This document shows positions 1 to 8,920 of a stretch of DNA of 52,398 bases, in pieces. Position numbers and translations under genes: made by a program. Within the stretch, counting starts at the first letter, position 1, and each line of letters begins with the position of its first letter. Below the pieces are notes generated by a model. It saw nothing but the letters and a program-made list of their open reading frames with translations, made no database searches and was not told the origin of the DNA. This stretch comes from Actinomycetes bacterium (GTDB taxonomy: Bacteria > Actinomycetota > Acidimicrobiia > Acidimicrobiales > RAAP-2), in contig JAJZBK010000020.1 of assembly GCA_021798955.1 (NCBI GenBank), positions 1-52,398 of the forward strand, given 5' to 3'.

Positions 1-210
1 GACCATCGACGGGTCGAGGTGGGCCGCCTTGGCCCGCACCCCGGCCGACCGCTTCTCTCGGCGGGCCACTTCGTCGGCGAGGACCATCTCCAAGAAGTCG
101 ACGTGGGGCATCGAGCACTCCCGTGCCATGGCCAGTCGCTCGGGCAGGGTGTCGGCCATCTGGCCGAGCCGCAAGGTGGCAAGGATGGACCGGAGCCCGG
201 CCGAGACCAC
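1..210 (-). pseudogene. IstB-like ATP-binding protein of an IS21-family element, N-terminal part, cut by the window edge
   Basis: Read on the minus strand from a GTG at 210, the frame gives about 70 residues including LRLGQMADTLPERLA and DFLEMVLADEVARRE. These match the N-terminal region of IstB, the AAA+ helper ATPase that works with the IstA transposase in IS21-like elements. The frame runs off the left edge, so the Walker motifs are outside the window and it cannot be judged intact or broken. The first codons abut an unrelated IS256-type remnant on the other strand, which suggests nested or rearranged insertions. No convincing ribosome site precedes the GTG. Confidence 0.7.
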
Positions 211-212
211 CG

Positions 213-343
213 GGGTCGGCGCGGTCCTCGCCGATCAGCACGACGAGTGGGCTGTCGCCCGTCGATACCTCTCGGAGGAATCGATGGCGGCACTCGATCG
301 ATCGCGCGAAACTGCCGACGATCAGCTCGAACTCCCGAGCTGA
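213..343 (+). pseudogene. C-terminal remnant of an IS256-family transposase
   Basis: This frame encodes GAVLADQHDEWAVARRYLSE followed by ESM and a short tail, then a stop at 343. It is the typical end of IS256 (mutator-type) transposases. The DDE catalytic core is absent, so it is a dead fragment of about 43 residues. The homology begins near 213, directly next to the IstB fragment. The bases after the stop may include the old right end of the element, but I cannot define its inverted repeat. Confidence 0.72.
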
Positions 344-501
344 GCACACCGAGGGTCACACTCGGATTCCCACCACGTGGCGGGGCTCTATCGTCCCACC
401 GACGGGCTCCGTGCTGTGTCGATGTCCTCACGCTATGTGACGACATGGTGACGTCTCTTCTGGCCCTTCGCTACGAAGCGTGGTAGAACCGAATGAGGCA
501 G

Positions 502-545
502 CTGGGCCCCGCCTGGGCCCCGCCTGGGCCCCGCCTGGGCCCCGG
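502..545. repeat. 11-bp tandem repeat, four copies
   Basis: The unit ctgggccccgc starts at 502, 513, 524 and 535. The array lies in the 344-572 gap upstream of the diguanylate cyclase gene. I see no gene in that gap. Confidence 0.85.
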
Positions 546-572
546 TGGACCAGGTGCCCATGGGGGAAGCCG

Positions 573-3548
573 ATGGCCGACGACAGGGAGCAGGCGGTCG
601 AAGCGTTCCACAGAACGACTGCCGGAGAACCCGCCGGTGACGGTCCCCGCGGTGCACGCCATGCCGTAGAGGTGGCTCCGGCACCCGCCATCGGATCGCT
701 CCCGACCGGTGACACCCAAGCCGGCAGTCCCGTGCCCATCGTCCGAGCGAGCCCTTCCCCCCCTGGCGACCCTGTTCACACCGCCGCAGCCAGCGACCGC
801 CCCAGCGTGAGGTTCCGCCCGCCCTTGTCACCCGACGACCCCGTCGTCCGCTACCGCCTCCACACGGTGCGCAGCGACCTGCTCATCTCGCTCGTCGTCC
901 TCGTCGCTCTCGCCCTCTACGTCTTCCTGCCCGGCGGCTCTCGGCTCGACGACCGAGGGGGCATGGTGGTGCTGATTGCCATCGCCGCCGCTGCGTCGGG
1001 TGCGGCCGCTCTGCTCCCCTGGCGCGCCGTCATCCAGTCACGGTGGGGCGTCTCCCTGCTGGCTCTGTGGGTGCTCGTCCTCGTCGGGCTCGTCGACGCG
1101 GCGATCGCCCTCACCGGCGGCGGTGCTTCCGAGCTCTACGTCGTCCTCGTGGCGTGCGCGGTCTTCCTCTCGGGCGCGACCTTTCCGCTCGGCCTGAAGA
1201 TCGGCCTCAACCTGGTCTCCATCGGCGGCTATCTGGCGACGGTGGCGCTCACGACGCCGGGCTCCCTCGACGCAGCCGCCCTTGCCTTCCGCATCAGCAT
1301 GATGGCCGCAGCCGGCCTGGCGGTGGGCGCCGTCGGCCACGAGCTCGGACGCCACTTCATCCGCCAGTCGGCCGAGCAGCAGGCCACCGAGCGACGGGTG
1401 GCGCTGTGGAGCCGGATGGCTCGCGCCGCCCGCGAGATCGACGCCCTCGACAGCGACGGCGTCCTCGACGCCGTCGCCGACGCTCTGGAGGTCCTCGACT
1501 TCGAGTCGGTGGACATCTGCGCCCTCGATGCCGGCAGTCGTACCTACCGGGTCCTGAGGGCGCGCAACCTGCCCGAGCCCTACGCCGCGGGCCAGCACTC
1601 CGTGGAGGTCGGCGTCGTGGCCCGGGTGCTCGCCGAACGTCGCGTGGTGGTCGTGGACGACTACTCACGGACCACCGCGCCGAGCCCCGAGCTGGCCGCC
1701 GTCGGTTACCGCACGGTCGTCGCCGGGCCTGTCTGGACCAACGGCGAGCTGGTGGGCGTGCTCGAGGCTGGCACCCGGGTGCACCGGGCCGTCCAGCCCG
1801 ACGAGCTTGCCGCCTTCGAGCTGTTGTGCGTGCAGACCGGTCATGCCCTCTGGACCGCCCACCTCCTCGACGAGCGTCGACGCGACGCCGACCGCTACCG
1901 ACGTCTCCTCGATGCCGCACCCGACGCCGTGGTCGTCTTCGACTCGACCGACGGCACGATCATGCAGGTCAGTCGGGCCGCCGAAACGCTGTTCGGCTAC
2001 TCGGCCCGCGAGCTCGTCGGGCGTTCGGCCCGCGAGCTCGTCCCGGCCCGGTACGTCGAGCTGCTCATCGGCGAGATCGACGACTGGCTCGAGCAGGGCG
2101 GCACCCGGACGGTCGGCTCCGATCGGTCGACCTTCGGGCTGCGTCGCGACGGCGTCGAGTTCCCCGTCGAGATCACCTTCTCGTCGCTCGCCACGCCCGA
2201 GGGTCCCCTCATCTCAGCCGCCATCCGCGACGTCACCGAACGACGTGAGTTCGAACGTCGCCTGGCCCACCAGGCGACCCACGATCCCCTCACCGGGCTA
2301 CCCAACCGGGTCCACTTCCGCCGACGGCTCACCGGCACGCTCGACCGGCGGCTCAGCGTCGACCCTCCAGTCGCCGTCCTCTTCCTCGACCTCGACCACT
2401 TCAAGTACCTGAACGACAGTAGGGGCCACTCGATCGGTGACCAACTGGTGGTCGCTGTCGCCGAACGCCTGGTGGCCGCCTCCGAAGGGCACTTCCTCGC
2501 CCGGGTGGGCGGCGACGAGTTCGGCTTCCTCCTCGAAGGCGTGCGCGGCAAGGAAGACGCGGTGGCGTTCGCTGAGCGCCTGCTCGCGCTCTTCCAACGC
2601 TCCTTCACCGTCGACGGGACCGACTGCTTCGTCACCGCCAGCATCGGTGCCGCCGTCGGGACGTCCGGAGACACGGCGGACGTCCTCCTGCGCAACACCG
2701 ACGCCGCCGTCAACCGGGCGAAGCAGAACGGACGGGACCGCGTCGAGCTGTTCGACGACTCCCTCACCCGGGCTGCAGCAGCCAGGGTCGCCACGGAGGC
2801 CGAGCTCCACCTCGCGCTGCGACGTGACGAGCTCCGGCTGGCCTACCAGCCCGTCGTATCGGTTCCCGAGGGGCGTCCGGTGGGCGTCGAGGCCCTCCTG
2901 CGGTGGGACCATCCCAGCCGGGGCGTCGTCTCACCACTCGAGTTCGTCCCCATCGCCGAGGAGAGCGGCCTCATCATCGAGGTGGGCCACTGGGTTCTCC
3001 GTCAGAGCTGCGACCAGCTCGCTGCCTGGCGCGCCGTCGGCGTGCCCGAGGTGTCGATGAGCGTCAACGTGTCGAACCGCCAGCTCGAGCACGACCACTT
3101 CGTCAGCGAGGTGCGCGACGCCCTCGACCACAGCGGCATCCCGCCGGAACTGCTGGTCCTCGAGATCACCGAGAGCGTCTTCATCCGCGATTTTCGGGCC
3201 GCGCTCCGTCGGCTCGAAGCCCTGAAGGACCTCGGCGTCCGCCTGGCCATCGACGACTTCGGCACCGGGTTCTCGTCGCTGTTCTCTCTCTCCCGCCTCC
3301 CGGTGGACGTGGTCAAGATCGACAAGGCCTTCGTGGACGGGCTGGGCAGCCGCTACGACTCCGTCGTCGAAGCCGTGGTCACCCTGGCCGACGCCTTCGA
3401 CCTGGCCGTCGTCGCCGAGGGGATCGAGCACCAACAGCAGTGCGACCGGCTGGTCGCACTCGGCTGCCGGTTCGCCCAGGGCTACCTGTTCGCTCGGCCG
3501 CTCGGGCCCGACGCGGCGGCTGGCCTGGTGCGGAGCCTGTGCGGCTGA
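573..3548 (+). CDS. membrane-bound GAF-PAS-GGDEF-EAL protein (cyclic-di-GMP turnover)
   Basis: This 991-residue protein has a disordered N-terminus, about six membrane segments (residues ~100-260), a GAF domain (~280-430), a PAS domain (~440-560), GGDEF (motif RVGGDEF near 645) and EAL (VEALLRWDHP near 771). The cyclase signature and the EAL residues ITE, DDFGTG, KIDKAFV and AEGIE are all present, so both synthesis and hydrolysis of c-di-GMP are possible. The usual RxxD inhibitory site before GGDEF is replaced (S..H), so product feedback through that site is unlikely. I chose the ATG at 573 because gggggaag lies just upstream; the frame is open back to a GTG at 480. It stands alone, 22 bp from the convergent epimerase gene. 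Its signal is unknown. Confidence 0.9.
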   Translation: MADDREQAVEAFHRTTAGEPAGDGPRGARHAVEVAPAPAIGSLPTGDTQAGSPVPIVRASPSPPGDPVHTAAASDRPSVRFRPPLSPDDPVVRYRLHTVRSDLLISLVVLVALALYVFLPGGSRLDDRGGMVVLIAIAAAASGAAALLPWRAVIQSRWGVSLLALWVLVLVGLVDAAIALTGGGASELYVVLVACAVFLSGATFPLGLKIGLNLVSIGGYLATVALTTPGSLDAAALAFRISMMAAAGLAVGAVGHELGRHFIRQSAEQQATERRVALWSRMARAAREIDALDSDGVLDAVADALEVLDFESVDICALDAGSRTYRVLRARNLPEPYAAGQHSVEVGVVARVLAERRVVVVDDYSRTTAPSPELAAVGYRTVVAGPVWTNGELVGVLEAGTRVHRAVQPDELAAFELLCVQTGHALWTAHLLDERRRDADRYRRLLDAAPDAVVVFDSTDGTIMQVSRAAETLFGYSARELVGRSARELVPARYVELLIGEIDDWLEQGGTRTVGSDRSTFGLRRDGVEFPVEITFSSLATPEGPLISAAIRDVTERREFERRLAHQATHDPLTGLPNRVHFRRRLTGTLDRRLSVDPPVAVLFLDLDHFKYLNDSRGHSIGDQLVVAVAERLVAASEGHFLARVGGDEFGFLLEGVRGKEDAVAFAERLLALFQRSFTVDGTDCFVTASIGAAVGTSGDTADVLLRNTDAAVNRAKQNGRDRVELFDDSLTRAAAARVATEAELHLALRRDELRLAYQPVVSVPEGRPVGVEALLRWDHPSRGVVSPLEFVPIAEESGLIIEVGHWVLRQSCDQLAAWRAVGVPEVSMSVNVSNRQLEHDHFVSEVRDALDHSGIPPELLVLEITESVFIRDFRAALRRLEALKDLGVRLAIDDFGTGFSSLFSLSRLPVDVVKIDKAFVDGLGSRYDSVVEAVVTLADAFDLAVVAEGIEHQQQCDRLVALGCRFAQGYLFARPLGPDAAAGLVRSLCG

Positions 3549-3570
3549 CTCGCAGGGATCGAGCCCCGGA

Positions 3571-4569
3571 TCAGCGCGGCACGATCCCCCACGACGCCGT
3601 CCACCGTCCGCGCGGGCTGAGCTCCACGACGGACTCGCCCGAGCGCAGCGCGTCGGGCGGGCACGTCATGGGCTCGACGGCGATCGACCGGCGCCGTTCG
3701 CCCGGAGGCAGGGTATCGCCGGTGTACACCATGACGTAGCCGAACCGCTCGTCCATCCAGAGCGTCGCCCCGCCGTCTCGACCACCGGCGACACCGGCCC
3801 GCTCTGGCCCTTCGGCGTCCGCGTCGCCGGCAGGGACGTCGAGCTCGATCCTGGCGTTGCCGTCTCCGTCGCGCTCGAGGTCGGTGAACGCGGTGTCGAG
3901 CCGGGTCGGGCCGATCAGGCGACCACCGGTGAAGTCGAGCTCGGTACCGGCAACCTCGGCCGACCCGGTCGGGAGGCCCCGTTCATCGGTGACGAGGCGC
4001 CGGCGAGCCGGCACGCGCAGGCGGAGGGCGTCGACCGTCGCCGTCCCAAGCGTGAGGTAGGGATGGAAGCCGAGCCCGAAGGGCAGCGGGTCCGGACCGA
4101 GGTTCTCGGCGTCCGCGGTCACCACCAGGCCTTCCCGTCCGAGCCGGTACTCCACCGACAGGCCCAGGGTGAACGGGTAGCCCGGTGTGGGGTGCAGGGT
4201 GCATGCCAAGGTCACCCGGTTCTGGGCGCGACCCGTCATGACGAAGGGCAACCAGCGCACGAGGCCGTGGATGGCGTTGTTCCGCTCGGGCTCGTCGAGG
4301 GGGGCCTGAGCCTGCACACCGCCGAACCCGTAGCGACCGTCGCCCAGCCGGTTCGGCCACGGGGCGAGCACCTGGCCGCGGCCGCCGTGGCTCCACTCGT
4401 CGGGGCCGAAGCCGTCGAGGACGTGGCGGTCGCCCACCGTGTAGGACCGCAGCGTCGCACCCACCTCGGTGACCACGGCGCGCTGGTGCCCGTGGCCGAT
4501 GACCCACTGGTCACCGGTCGCCGCCGTCGTCTGGGCGGGGCGCCGGTCGTCGTTCGGTCGTGAGGCCAT
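3571..4569 (-). CDS. aldose 1-epimerase (galactose mutarotase-like)
   Basis: The product is 332 residues in the galactose mutarotase beta-sandwich fold. Family active-site landmarks are visible: NAIHGLVRW (first His), GLGFHPYLTLG (catalytic His), LDTAFTDLERD, and AVEP with the catalytic Glu. It should interconvert alpha and beta anomers of a hexose in the cytoplasm; the actual sugar cannot be read from sequence. The start is the ATG at 4569, preceded by gggagga. It converges on the c-di-GMP gene and diverges from surE. Confidence 0.85.
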   Translation of the reverse strand: MASRPNDDRRPAQTTAATGDQWVIGHGHQRAVVTEVGATLRSYTVGDRHVLDGFGPDEWSHGGRGQVLAPWPNRLGDGRYGFGGVQAQAPLDEPERNNAIHGLVRWLPFVMTGRAQNRVTLACTLHPTPGYPFTLGLSVEYRLGREGLVVTADAENLGPDPLPFGLGFHPYLTLGTATVDALRLRVPARRRLVTDERGLPTGSAEVAGTELDFTGGRLIGPTRLDTAFTDLERDGDGNARIELDVPAGDADAEGPERAGVAGGRDGGATLWMDERFGYVMVYTGDTLPPGERRRSIAVEPMTCPPDALRSGESVVELSPRGRWTASWGIVPR

Positions 4570-4729
4570 GGTCGTCGCTCGTCCTCCCTCGTAGACACCC
4601 GTCCACCGGCGCCGACACCGGAACACCGGGGCGCGGCGCGCCGGGCCCGAGGGGTCGTCGGCCGGTCGGCCACCGGTATGGTAGGCCACGGCGCGGCCCT
4701 GCCTCGGGGTCGGCCGAACGGGGCTCGCG

Positions 4730-5569
4730 GTGCGCATCCTGGTGACCAACGACGACGGCGTCTTCGCCCCAGGCATCGCCGCGCTCGCCCGGGGGCTCGT
4801 CGACGCAGCCGTGGGAGACGTGGTCGTCGTGGCTCCGCTCACCGACCACAGCGGCGCCGGGGCAGCCGTCGGCCCCGTCTACGAACGCGAGAACATCCCC
4901 TACGAGTCCGTGGAAGTGCGTGGACTGGAGGACGTCACCACCATCGGCATCGACGGCCCACCGGCCCTGGCTGTCATCCTGGCCTGTATCGGTGGCTTCG
5001 GACCTCCCTTCGACCTGGTCTGCTCCGGCGTCAACCACGGTGTCAACGCCGGAAGGTCGGCCCTGCACTCCGGGACGGTCGGGGCGGCACTGACCGCCGC
5101 CCAGTTCGGTCTGCGGGCACTGGCCGTCAGCGTCGCCTGGGGGTCCGATCCGGTGCCGTGGGAGACCCCGGTCAGACTGGCCGTCCGCGCCGCGCCGGTG
5201 CTCGCCACCGCCGCCGCCTCGACCGTGCTCAACCTGAACGTGCCGGCGGTGGCACCCGACGAGCTCCGTGGGGTCCGTCACGCCGGCCTCGGGCACACCG
5301 GGCTGATCCGGGCAGCCCGACGCGACCCCGGCGACCATCCGGCCGACACCACCACGCAGGACCGCACGGGTGGGGCCATCTCCCTCGTGCTACGGGGCGG
5401 CGACGGCAGCGACCCGGACGCCGAGCAGCGCGAAGTCGCCCCCGGGTCGGACGCTGCCGCCTTGGCGGACGGCTGGGCGACGCTTACGGCACTGGTCGGC
5501 ATCCGCGAGGACTCGAGTGCACCGACAGCAGAGACCGTGGCCAAGGCAGTGGCCGCCCTCGCCACCTGA
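4730..5569 (+). CDS. surE: 5'-nucleotidase SurE
   Basis: The 279-residue protein begins MRILVTNDDG, the metal-binding start of SurE, and has DHSGAGAAVG, SGVNHGVNAG and HSGTVGAA at the expected places. SurE dephosphorylates nucleoside monophosphates in a divalent-metal-dependent reaction and is linked to stationary-phase survival. It is slightly longer than the usual 250 residues because of an Asp/Glu-rich insertion near the C-terminus. The start is a GTG. A TATGGT hexamer at 4677-4682 could be the -10 box of a short-leader transcript. Confidence 0.9.
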   Translation: MRILVTNDDGVFAPGIAALARGLVDAAVGDVVVVAPLTDHSGAGAAVGPVYERENIPYESVEVRGLEDVTTIGIDGPPALAVILACIGGFGPPFDLVCSGVNHGVNAGRSALHSGTVGAALTAAQFGLRALAVSVAWGSDPVPWETPVRLAVRAAPVLATAAASTVLNLNVPAVAPDELRGVRHAGLGHTGLIRAARRDPGDHPADTTTQDRTGGAISLVLRGGDGSDPDAEQREVAPGSDAAALADGWATLTALVGIREDSSAPTAETVAKAVAALAT

Positions 5570-5748
5570 CTGCCCCGGCCGGTGCTGCCGGGCGGCCGTC
5601 GTCCTCCGGGTGCGGTCGTTCCCCGGAGCGCACCCAGCACGAAGGCGACAACGCTGCTGCGTGCGCAGGCAACTCCCGGGCTCCAGCTCGGCCCGAAAGT
5701 GACCGAGCCAGCGGCCGACCATGCGCACGCGCGTCGCCGGCTGCGGCC

Positions 5749-5754
5749 TAGCGT
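5749..5754 (+). promoter_or_regulatory. -10 box TAGCGT of a leaderless gene
   Basis: TAGCGT is followed by six bases (ggcggg) and then the ATG at 5761. With transcription starting about six to seven bases after the hexamer, the mRNA would begin at the start codon. Confidence 0.6.
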
Positions 5755-5760
5755 GGCGGG

Positions 5761-6681
5761 ATGCCCACGCAGAACGCTGGCCCCCGCCGTAGCACCCAGG
5801 CGAAGCCACGACGACCCGTCGGCTCCCCGTACGAGGTCGGGTCGTTCGTCCACGACGGCGTCCGGTTGACCTACGAGTCCCACGGGACGGGCGACCGGGT
5901 CTTCGTCTTCCTCCATGCCATCCTGCTCAGTGCCGACCTCAACCGACGCCTGGCCACCGACCTGGCGGCTGCCGGCAACCGGGTCGTGCTCCTCGACCTC
6001 CCGGGGCACGGACGCTCCGACAAGCCACGCCGGGCCTCGTCGCACCGGATCGACACCTACGCCCGCCACGTGGTCGCCCTCCTCGACCATCTCGACGTCG
6101 ACCGCGCTGTCATCGGGGGCGTCTCGCTCGGCGCCAACGTCGCCCTGATGGTCGCCGCCCAGGCTCCCGAGCGGGTGCAGGGGCTGGTCATCGAGATGCC
6201 GGTGCTCGAGTGGGCCGTCCCCGCTGCCGCGTTGACCTTCGTCCCCCTGCTCTTCGCCGTCCACTACGCCCGACCGGCAGCGCTCGCCGCAGCGTCCGTG
6301 GCCCGTCGCCTGCCACGTACCGGGCTCGGACCGCTCGACAGCTTCCTCGGGGCAGTCGCCAACGACCCTCGGGCAACCGCTGCCGTGCTCCACGGCGTGC
6401 TGGCCGGACCGCTCGGCCCGACCGTCGAGGAGCGGGCGGCGATGGGCGTCCCCGCCCTGGTCATCGGCCACCGGTCCGACGGCGTGCACCCGTTCCACGA
6501 TGCCCAGCAACTGGCCAAGCGGCTCCCCGACGCCCGGCTGGTCCAAGCCCGGTCCATCTTCGAGCTCCGGGTCCGACCGGAACGCCTCACCGGCGAGATC
6601 GCCGCCCTGCTCGACACGGCGTGGCACGCCGACGCCCTCGGGAGCGACCGTCCGGTACGCTCCCGGCGACAGGCGGGCTGA
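5761..6681 (+). CDS. alpha/beta-hydrolase-fold protein with an atypical catalytic triad
   Basis: This 306-residue protein has the family layout: LLDLPGHGRSDKP, a nucleophile elbow GGVSLGAN, and an acid in GHRSDGVHPF. Where the catalytic His usually sits (GH..P near the C-terminus) the sequence reads ARSIFELRVRP, with no His. The oxyanion HG motif is also altered, to LHAILLS. It may use another His or be non-hydrolytic. The ATG at 5761 is fixed by the leaderless -10 hexamer six bases upstream. The substrate is unknown. Confidence 0.8.
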   Translation: MPTQNAGPRRSTQAKPRRPVGSPYEVGSFVHDGVRLTYESHGTGDRVFVFLHAILLSADLNRRLATDLAAAGNRVVLLDLPGHGRSDKPRRASSHRIDTYARHVVALLDHLDVDRAVIGGVSLGANVALMVAAQAPERVQGLVIEMPVLEWAVPAAALTFVPLLFAVHYARPAALAAASVARRLPRTGLGPLDSFLGAVANDPRATAAVLHGVLAGPLGPTVEERAAMGVPALVIGHRSDGVHPFHDAQQLAKRLPDARLVQARSIFELRVRPERLTGEIAALLDTAWHADALGSDRPVRSRRQAG

Positions 6682-6749
6682 CTGCCCCTTCGGCCCTTCC
6701 CGCGCCCGGTGACCCCGGCGTGAGGACTTGACCGGAAGGGACCGCGCAC

Positions 6750-7178
6750 CTACTCGTCGCCAGCGCGACGCCGACGCTCCTTGCGCTCGGCCTGGCGGCG
6801 CTTGTCGGCCAGGCGACGTTCGCGTGCTCCCGTCGACGGGCGGGTCGGACGGCGCGGGGGTCGGACGACGAGCGCGGCAGCCAACCGCTCGGCCAGTCGT
6901 TCGAGGGCGACCTGCCGGTTGCGAGCCTGGGAACGCTCGCCGTCGGCCACGACGCGCACCACGGGGCCGAGCTGCTCGAGCAACCGAGCCCGCTGCCGGG
7001 GGCCGAGAGACGCCGATGCCACGACGTCGAAGCGCGCCTCGACCCGTGTGGCCGCCTTGTTGGCGTGCTGGCCCCCCGGCCCCCCGCTCGGACCGAAGCG
7101 CAGCCGCACCTCGGCGAGGGGGAGGGAAAGCGATGGCGTGACCCGCAGCCGCTCCGCCGGTCCCGTGTCCGGGGTCAC
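6750..7178 (-). CDS. arfB: ArfB/YaeJ-like peptidyl-tRNA hydrolase (release-factor GGQ domain)
   Basis: The 142-residue product contains SGGPGGQHANKAATRVEARF, the GGQ-loop region of class I release factors. It ends in a highly basic tail (ADKRRQAERKERRRR), as in ArfB, which releases peptides from stalled ribosomes by inserting the tail into the mRNA channel. It lacks stop-codon recognition domains. I chose the GTG at 7178 because it is the only start near the conserved RVTPSLSLPLAEVRLRF. A longer frame would run into the promoter of the divergent SDR gene. The stop at 6750 is 68 bp from the convergent hydrolase-fold gene. Confidence 0.83.
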   Translation of the reverse strand: MTPDTGPAERLRVTPSLSLPLAEVRLRFGPSGGPGGQHANKAATRVEARFDVVASASLGPRQRARLLEQLGPVVRVVADGERSQARNRQVALERLAERLAAALVVRPPRRPTRPSTGARERRLADKRRQAERKERRRRAGDE

Positions 7179-7230
7179 GTCCTCGGGCTCCAGTGAGCCC
7201 CGACCGACCGCGGCGCCGACGGCCCGCCGC

Positions 7231-7280
7231 GTCGGAGCAGGGTGCCGAGTCGGAGCAGGGCGCCGAGTCGGAGCGGGGCC
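7231..7280. repeat. 18-bp tandem repeat, about 2.7 copies
   Basis: The unit starts gtcggagcagggtgccga at 7231 and recurs at 7249 and 7267 with small changes. It lies in the divergent arfB/SDR intergenic region. Confidence 0.8.
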
Positions 7281-7316
7281 GTGCGCACGCTGCGACGTTA
7301 GGTGCCCGAGCGCCCG

Positions 7317-7322
7317 TACACT
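7317..7322 (+). promoter_or_regulatory. -10 box TACACT of a leaderless gene
   Basis: TACACT is followed by six bases and the ATG at 7329. This favours the ATG over the in-frame GTG at 7302, which would lie upstream of the transcript start. Confidence 0.65.
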
Positions 7323-7328
7323 TGCGCC

Positions 7329-8117
7329 ATGTCGACGGACCCCGACGCCACCGCCACCCAACCGAGCCCGTCCGCCCCCGGGGACGAGTCACTGGCCGGC
7401 CGCGTGGCGCTCGTCACCGGGTCCTCCTCGGGCATCGGCGCCGCGCTGGCCCGCCGGCTTGCCCGGCTCGGCGCGACCGTGGTGGTCAACTCGGCCCGTT
7501 CGGTCGAGGCGGGCCAGGCCCTCGCCGACCAGCTCCCGGGTGCGGACTACGTCCAGGCCGACGTCGCCCGCGAAGACGAGGCCCGCCAGCTCGTCGAGAC
7601 GGTGCTTACCCGCCACGGGCGGCTCGACCTGCTCGTCAACAATGCAGGGACGACACAGGTGATCCCCCACCACGATCTCGACGCGGCGACCCCCGAGGTC
7701 TGGCGCCGGATCTTCGATGTGAACGTGATCGGCACCTGGCAGGTGACGGTCGCCGCCGTCCCCTACCTGCGGACGGCGCCCGACGGCCAGGTGGTCAACG
7801 TGTCGTCGTTGGCCGGCGAGCGCCCGACGGGCAGCTCGATCCCCTATGCGTGCTCGAAGGCGGCGCTCAGCCACATGACGCGACTGCTGGCCAACACCCT
7901 CGGCCCGGACATCCGGGTCAACGCCGTCGCCCCAGGGCTCGTCGACACCCCATGGACGGAGGACTGGGATGCGGTGCGATCGTTCGTCACTGCCCAGGCA
8001 CCCCTCGGTCGCACGGCAACCCCCGACGACGTCGCCGAGGTGGTCCTCGGGCTGGTGCGGTCGCGCTATGTGACCGGCGAGGTCGTGCTCGTCGACGGCG
8101 GGGTCCACCTGCGCTGA
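7329..8117 (+). CDS. short-chain dehydrogenase/reductase (SDR, classical type)
   Basis: The product is 262 residues with VTGSSSGIGAAL (cofactor-binding glycine motif), NNAG, VNVSSLAGE with the catalytic Ser, and YACSK with the Tyr/Lys pair near residue 172. This is a complete classical SDR of normal length, predicted to oxidise or reduce an alcohol/ketone with NAD(P)(H). The substrate cannot be deduced. A 16-residue disordered stretch precedes the Rossmann fold. The DNA-glycosylase gene follows closely and may share its transcript. Confidence 0.88.
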   Translation: MSTDPDATATQPSPSAPGDESLAGRVALVTGSSSGIGAALARRLARLGATVVVNSARSVEAGQALADQLPGADYVQADVAREDEARQLVETVLTRHGRLDLLVNNAGTTQVIPHHDLDAATPEVWRRIFDVNVIGTWQVTVAAVPYLRTAPDGQVVNVSSLAGERPTGSSIPYACSKAALSHMTRLLANTLGPDIRVNAVAPGLVDTPWTEDWDAVRSFVTAQAPLGRTATPDDVAEVVLGLVRSRYVTGEVVLVDGGVHLR

Positions 8118-8221
8118 CCCCTCCAGCGAGCGGCGCCGACCGCCATCCTGGCGACCGTGCCACCGTCGTCGTCGCCCGGGTCCGCTTAGACGAGCAGACC
8201 TCGGGCCAGGCTCCTCTCCTG

Positions 8222-8920
8222 TTGTGGAGGCTGCACCGACGACTGGGCGTCGGGGACGTGGTCGAGGTCTCCGTCCCGGCACCACGGCGGTCGTCGCCCA
8301 CCGAGCCGGGCTGGGTCTGCCGGGCGCACGACCTGCTCGCGGGCGGGGGGTTCGACGTCGAGAGCTCCACCGCCCGACCCAGCGGCTCCGTCGTCTTCCG
8401 GGCGAGACGTGCCCGCACCCTTGCCGACACGGTGGCGCCCGGCATGCGGTTGCTCGTCTGCGGACTGAACCCCAGTCTCTACACGGCTGACGCTGGCGTT
8501 CCCTACGCCCGGCCGGGGAACCGGTTCTGGCCCGCCGCGCTGGCCGCCGGCCTCGTCACTACCGACCGAGATCCTCTCGACGCGCTCGTCTCCCACGGCA
8601 TCGGCTTCACCGACCAGGTCAAGCGGGCGACTCCGTCGATCGAGACCGTCACGACCACCGAGTTCCGGACGGGCATCACGCGGGTCGAGCGGCTGGTGAC
8701 CTGGCTCGAACCGGCCGCCGTGCTGGTCGTCGGGCTGGCCGGCTGGCGGACTGCCGTCGACCGGCGGGCCCGGCCGGGTTGGCAGGCGGACGGGCTCGGC
8801 GGGCGTCCCGTCTACGTCATGCCGTCGACGAGTGGCTTGAACGCCCATGCGACCCCGGCCGACCTGGCGGCCCACCTGCGCGCCGCCGGCGGAGCATCGC
8901 CCCCAGCTCGCGCCAGGTGA
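8222..8920 (+). CDS. mug: mismatch-specific (Mug/TDG-type) uracil-DNA glycosylase with an N-terminal extension
   Basis: The C-terminal ~170 residues carry the Mug motifs CGLNPSLY and MPSTSGLNA, with ARPGNRFWPA between. This enzyme family removes U or T from G mismatches. About 60 residues precede it (LWRLHRRLGVGDVVEVSV onward). They look conserved in style but are too short for a full domain. The start is uncertain: a TTG at 8222 is used here. Similar-looking sequence continues about 15 codons upstream with no ATG or GTG, so a rare start or a small sequence error is possible. The 3' end overlaps the convergent DUF4031 gene by 104 bp. Confidence 0.75.
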   Translation: MWRLHRRLGVGDVVEVSVPAPRRSSPTEPGWVCRAHDLLAGGGFDVESSTARPSGSVVFRARRARTLADTVAPGMRLLVCGLNPSLYTADAGVPYARPGNRFWPAALAAGLVTTDRDPLDALVSHGIGFTDQVKRATPSIETVTTTEFRTGITRVERLVTWLEPAAVLVVGLAGWRTAVDRRARPGWQADGLGGRPVYVMPSTSGLNAHATPADLAAHLRAAGGASPPARAR

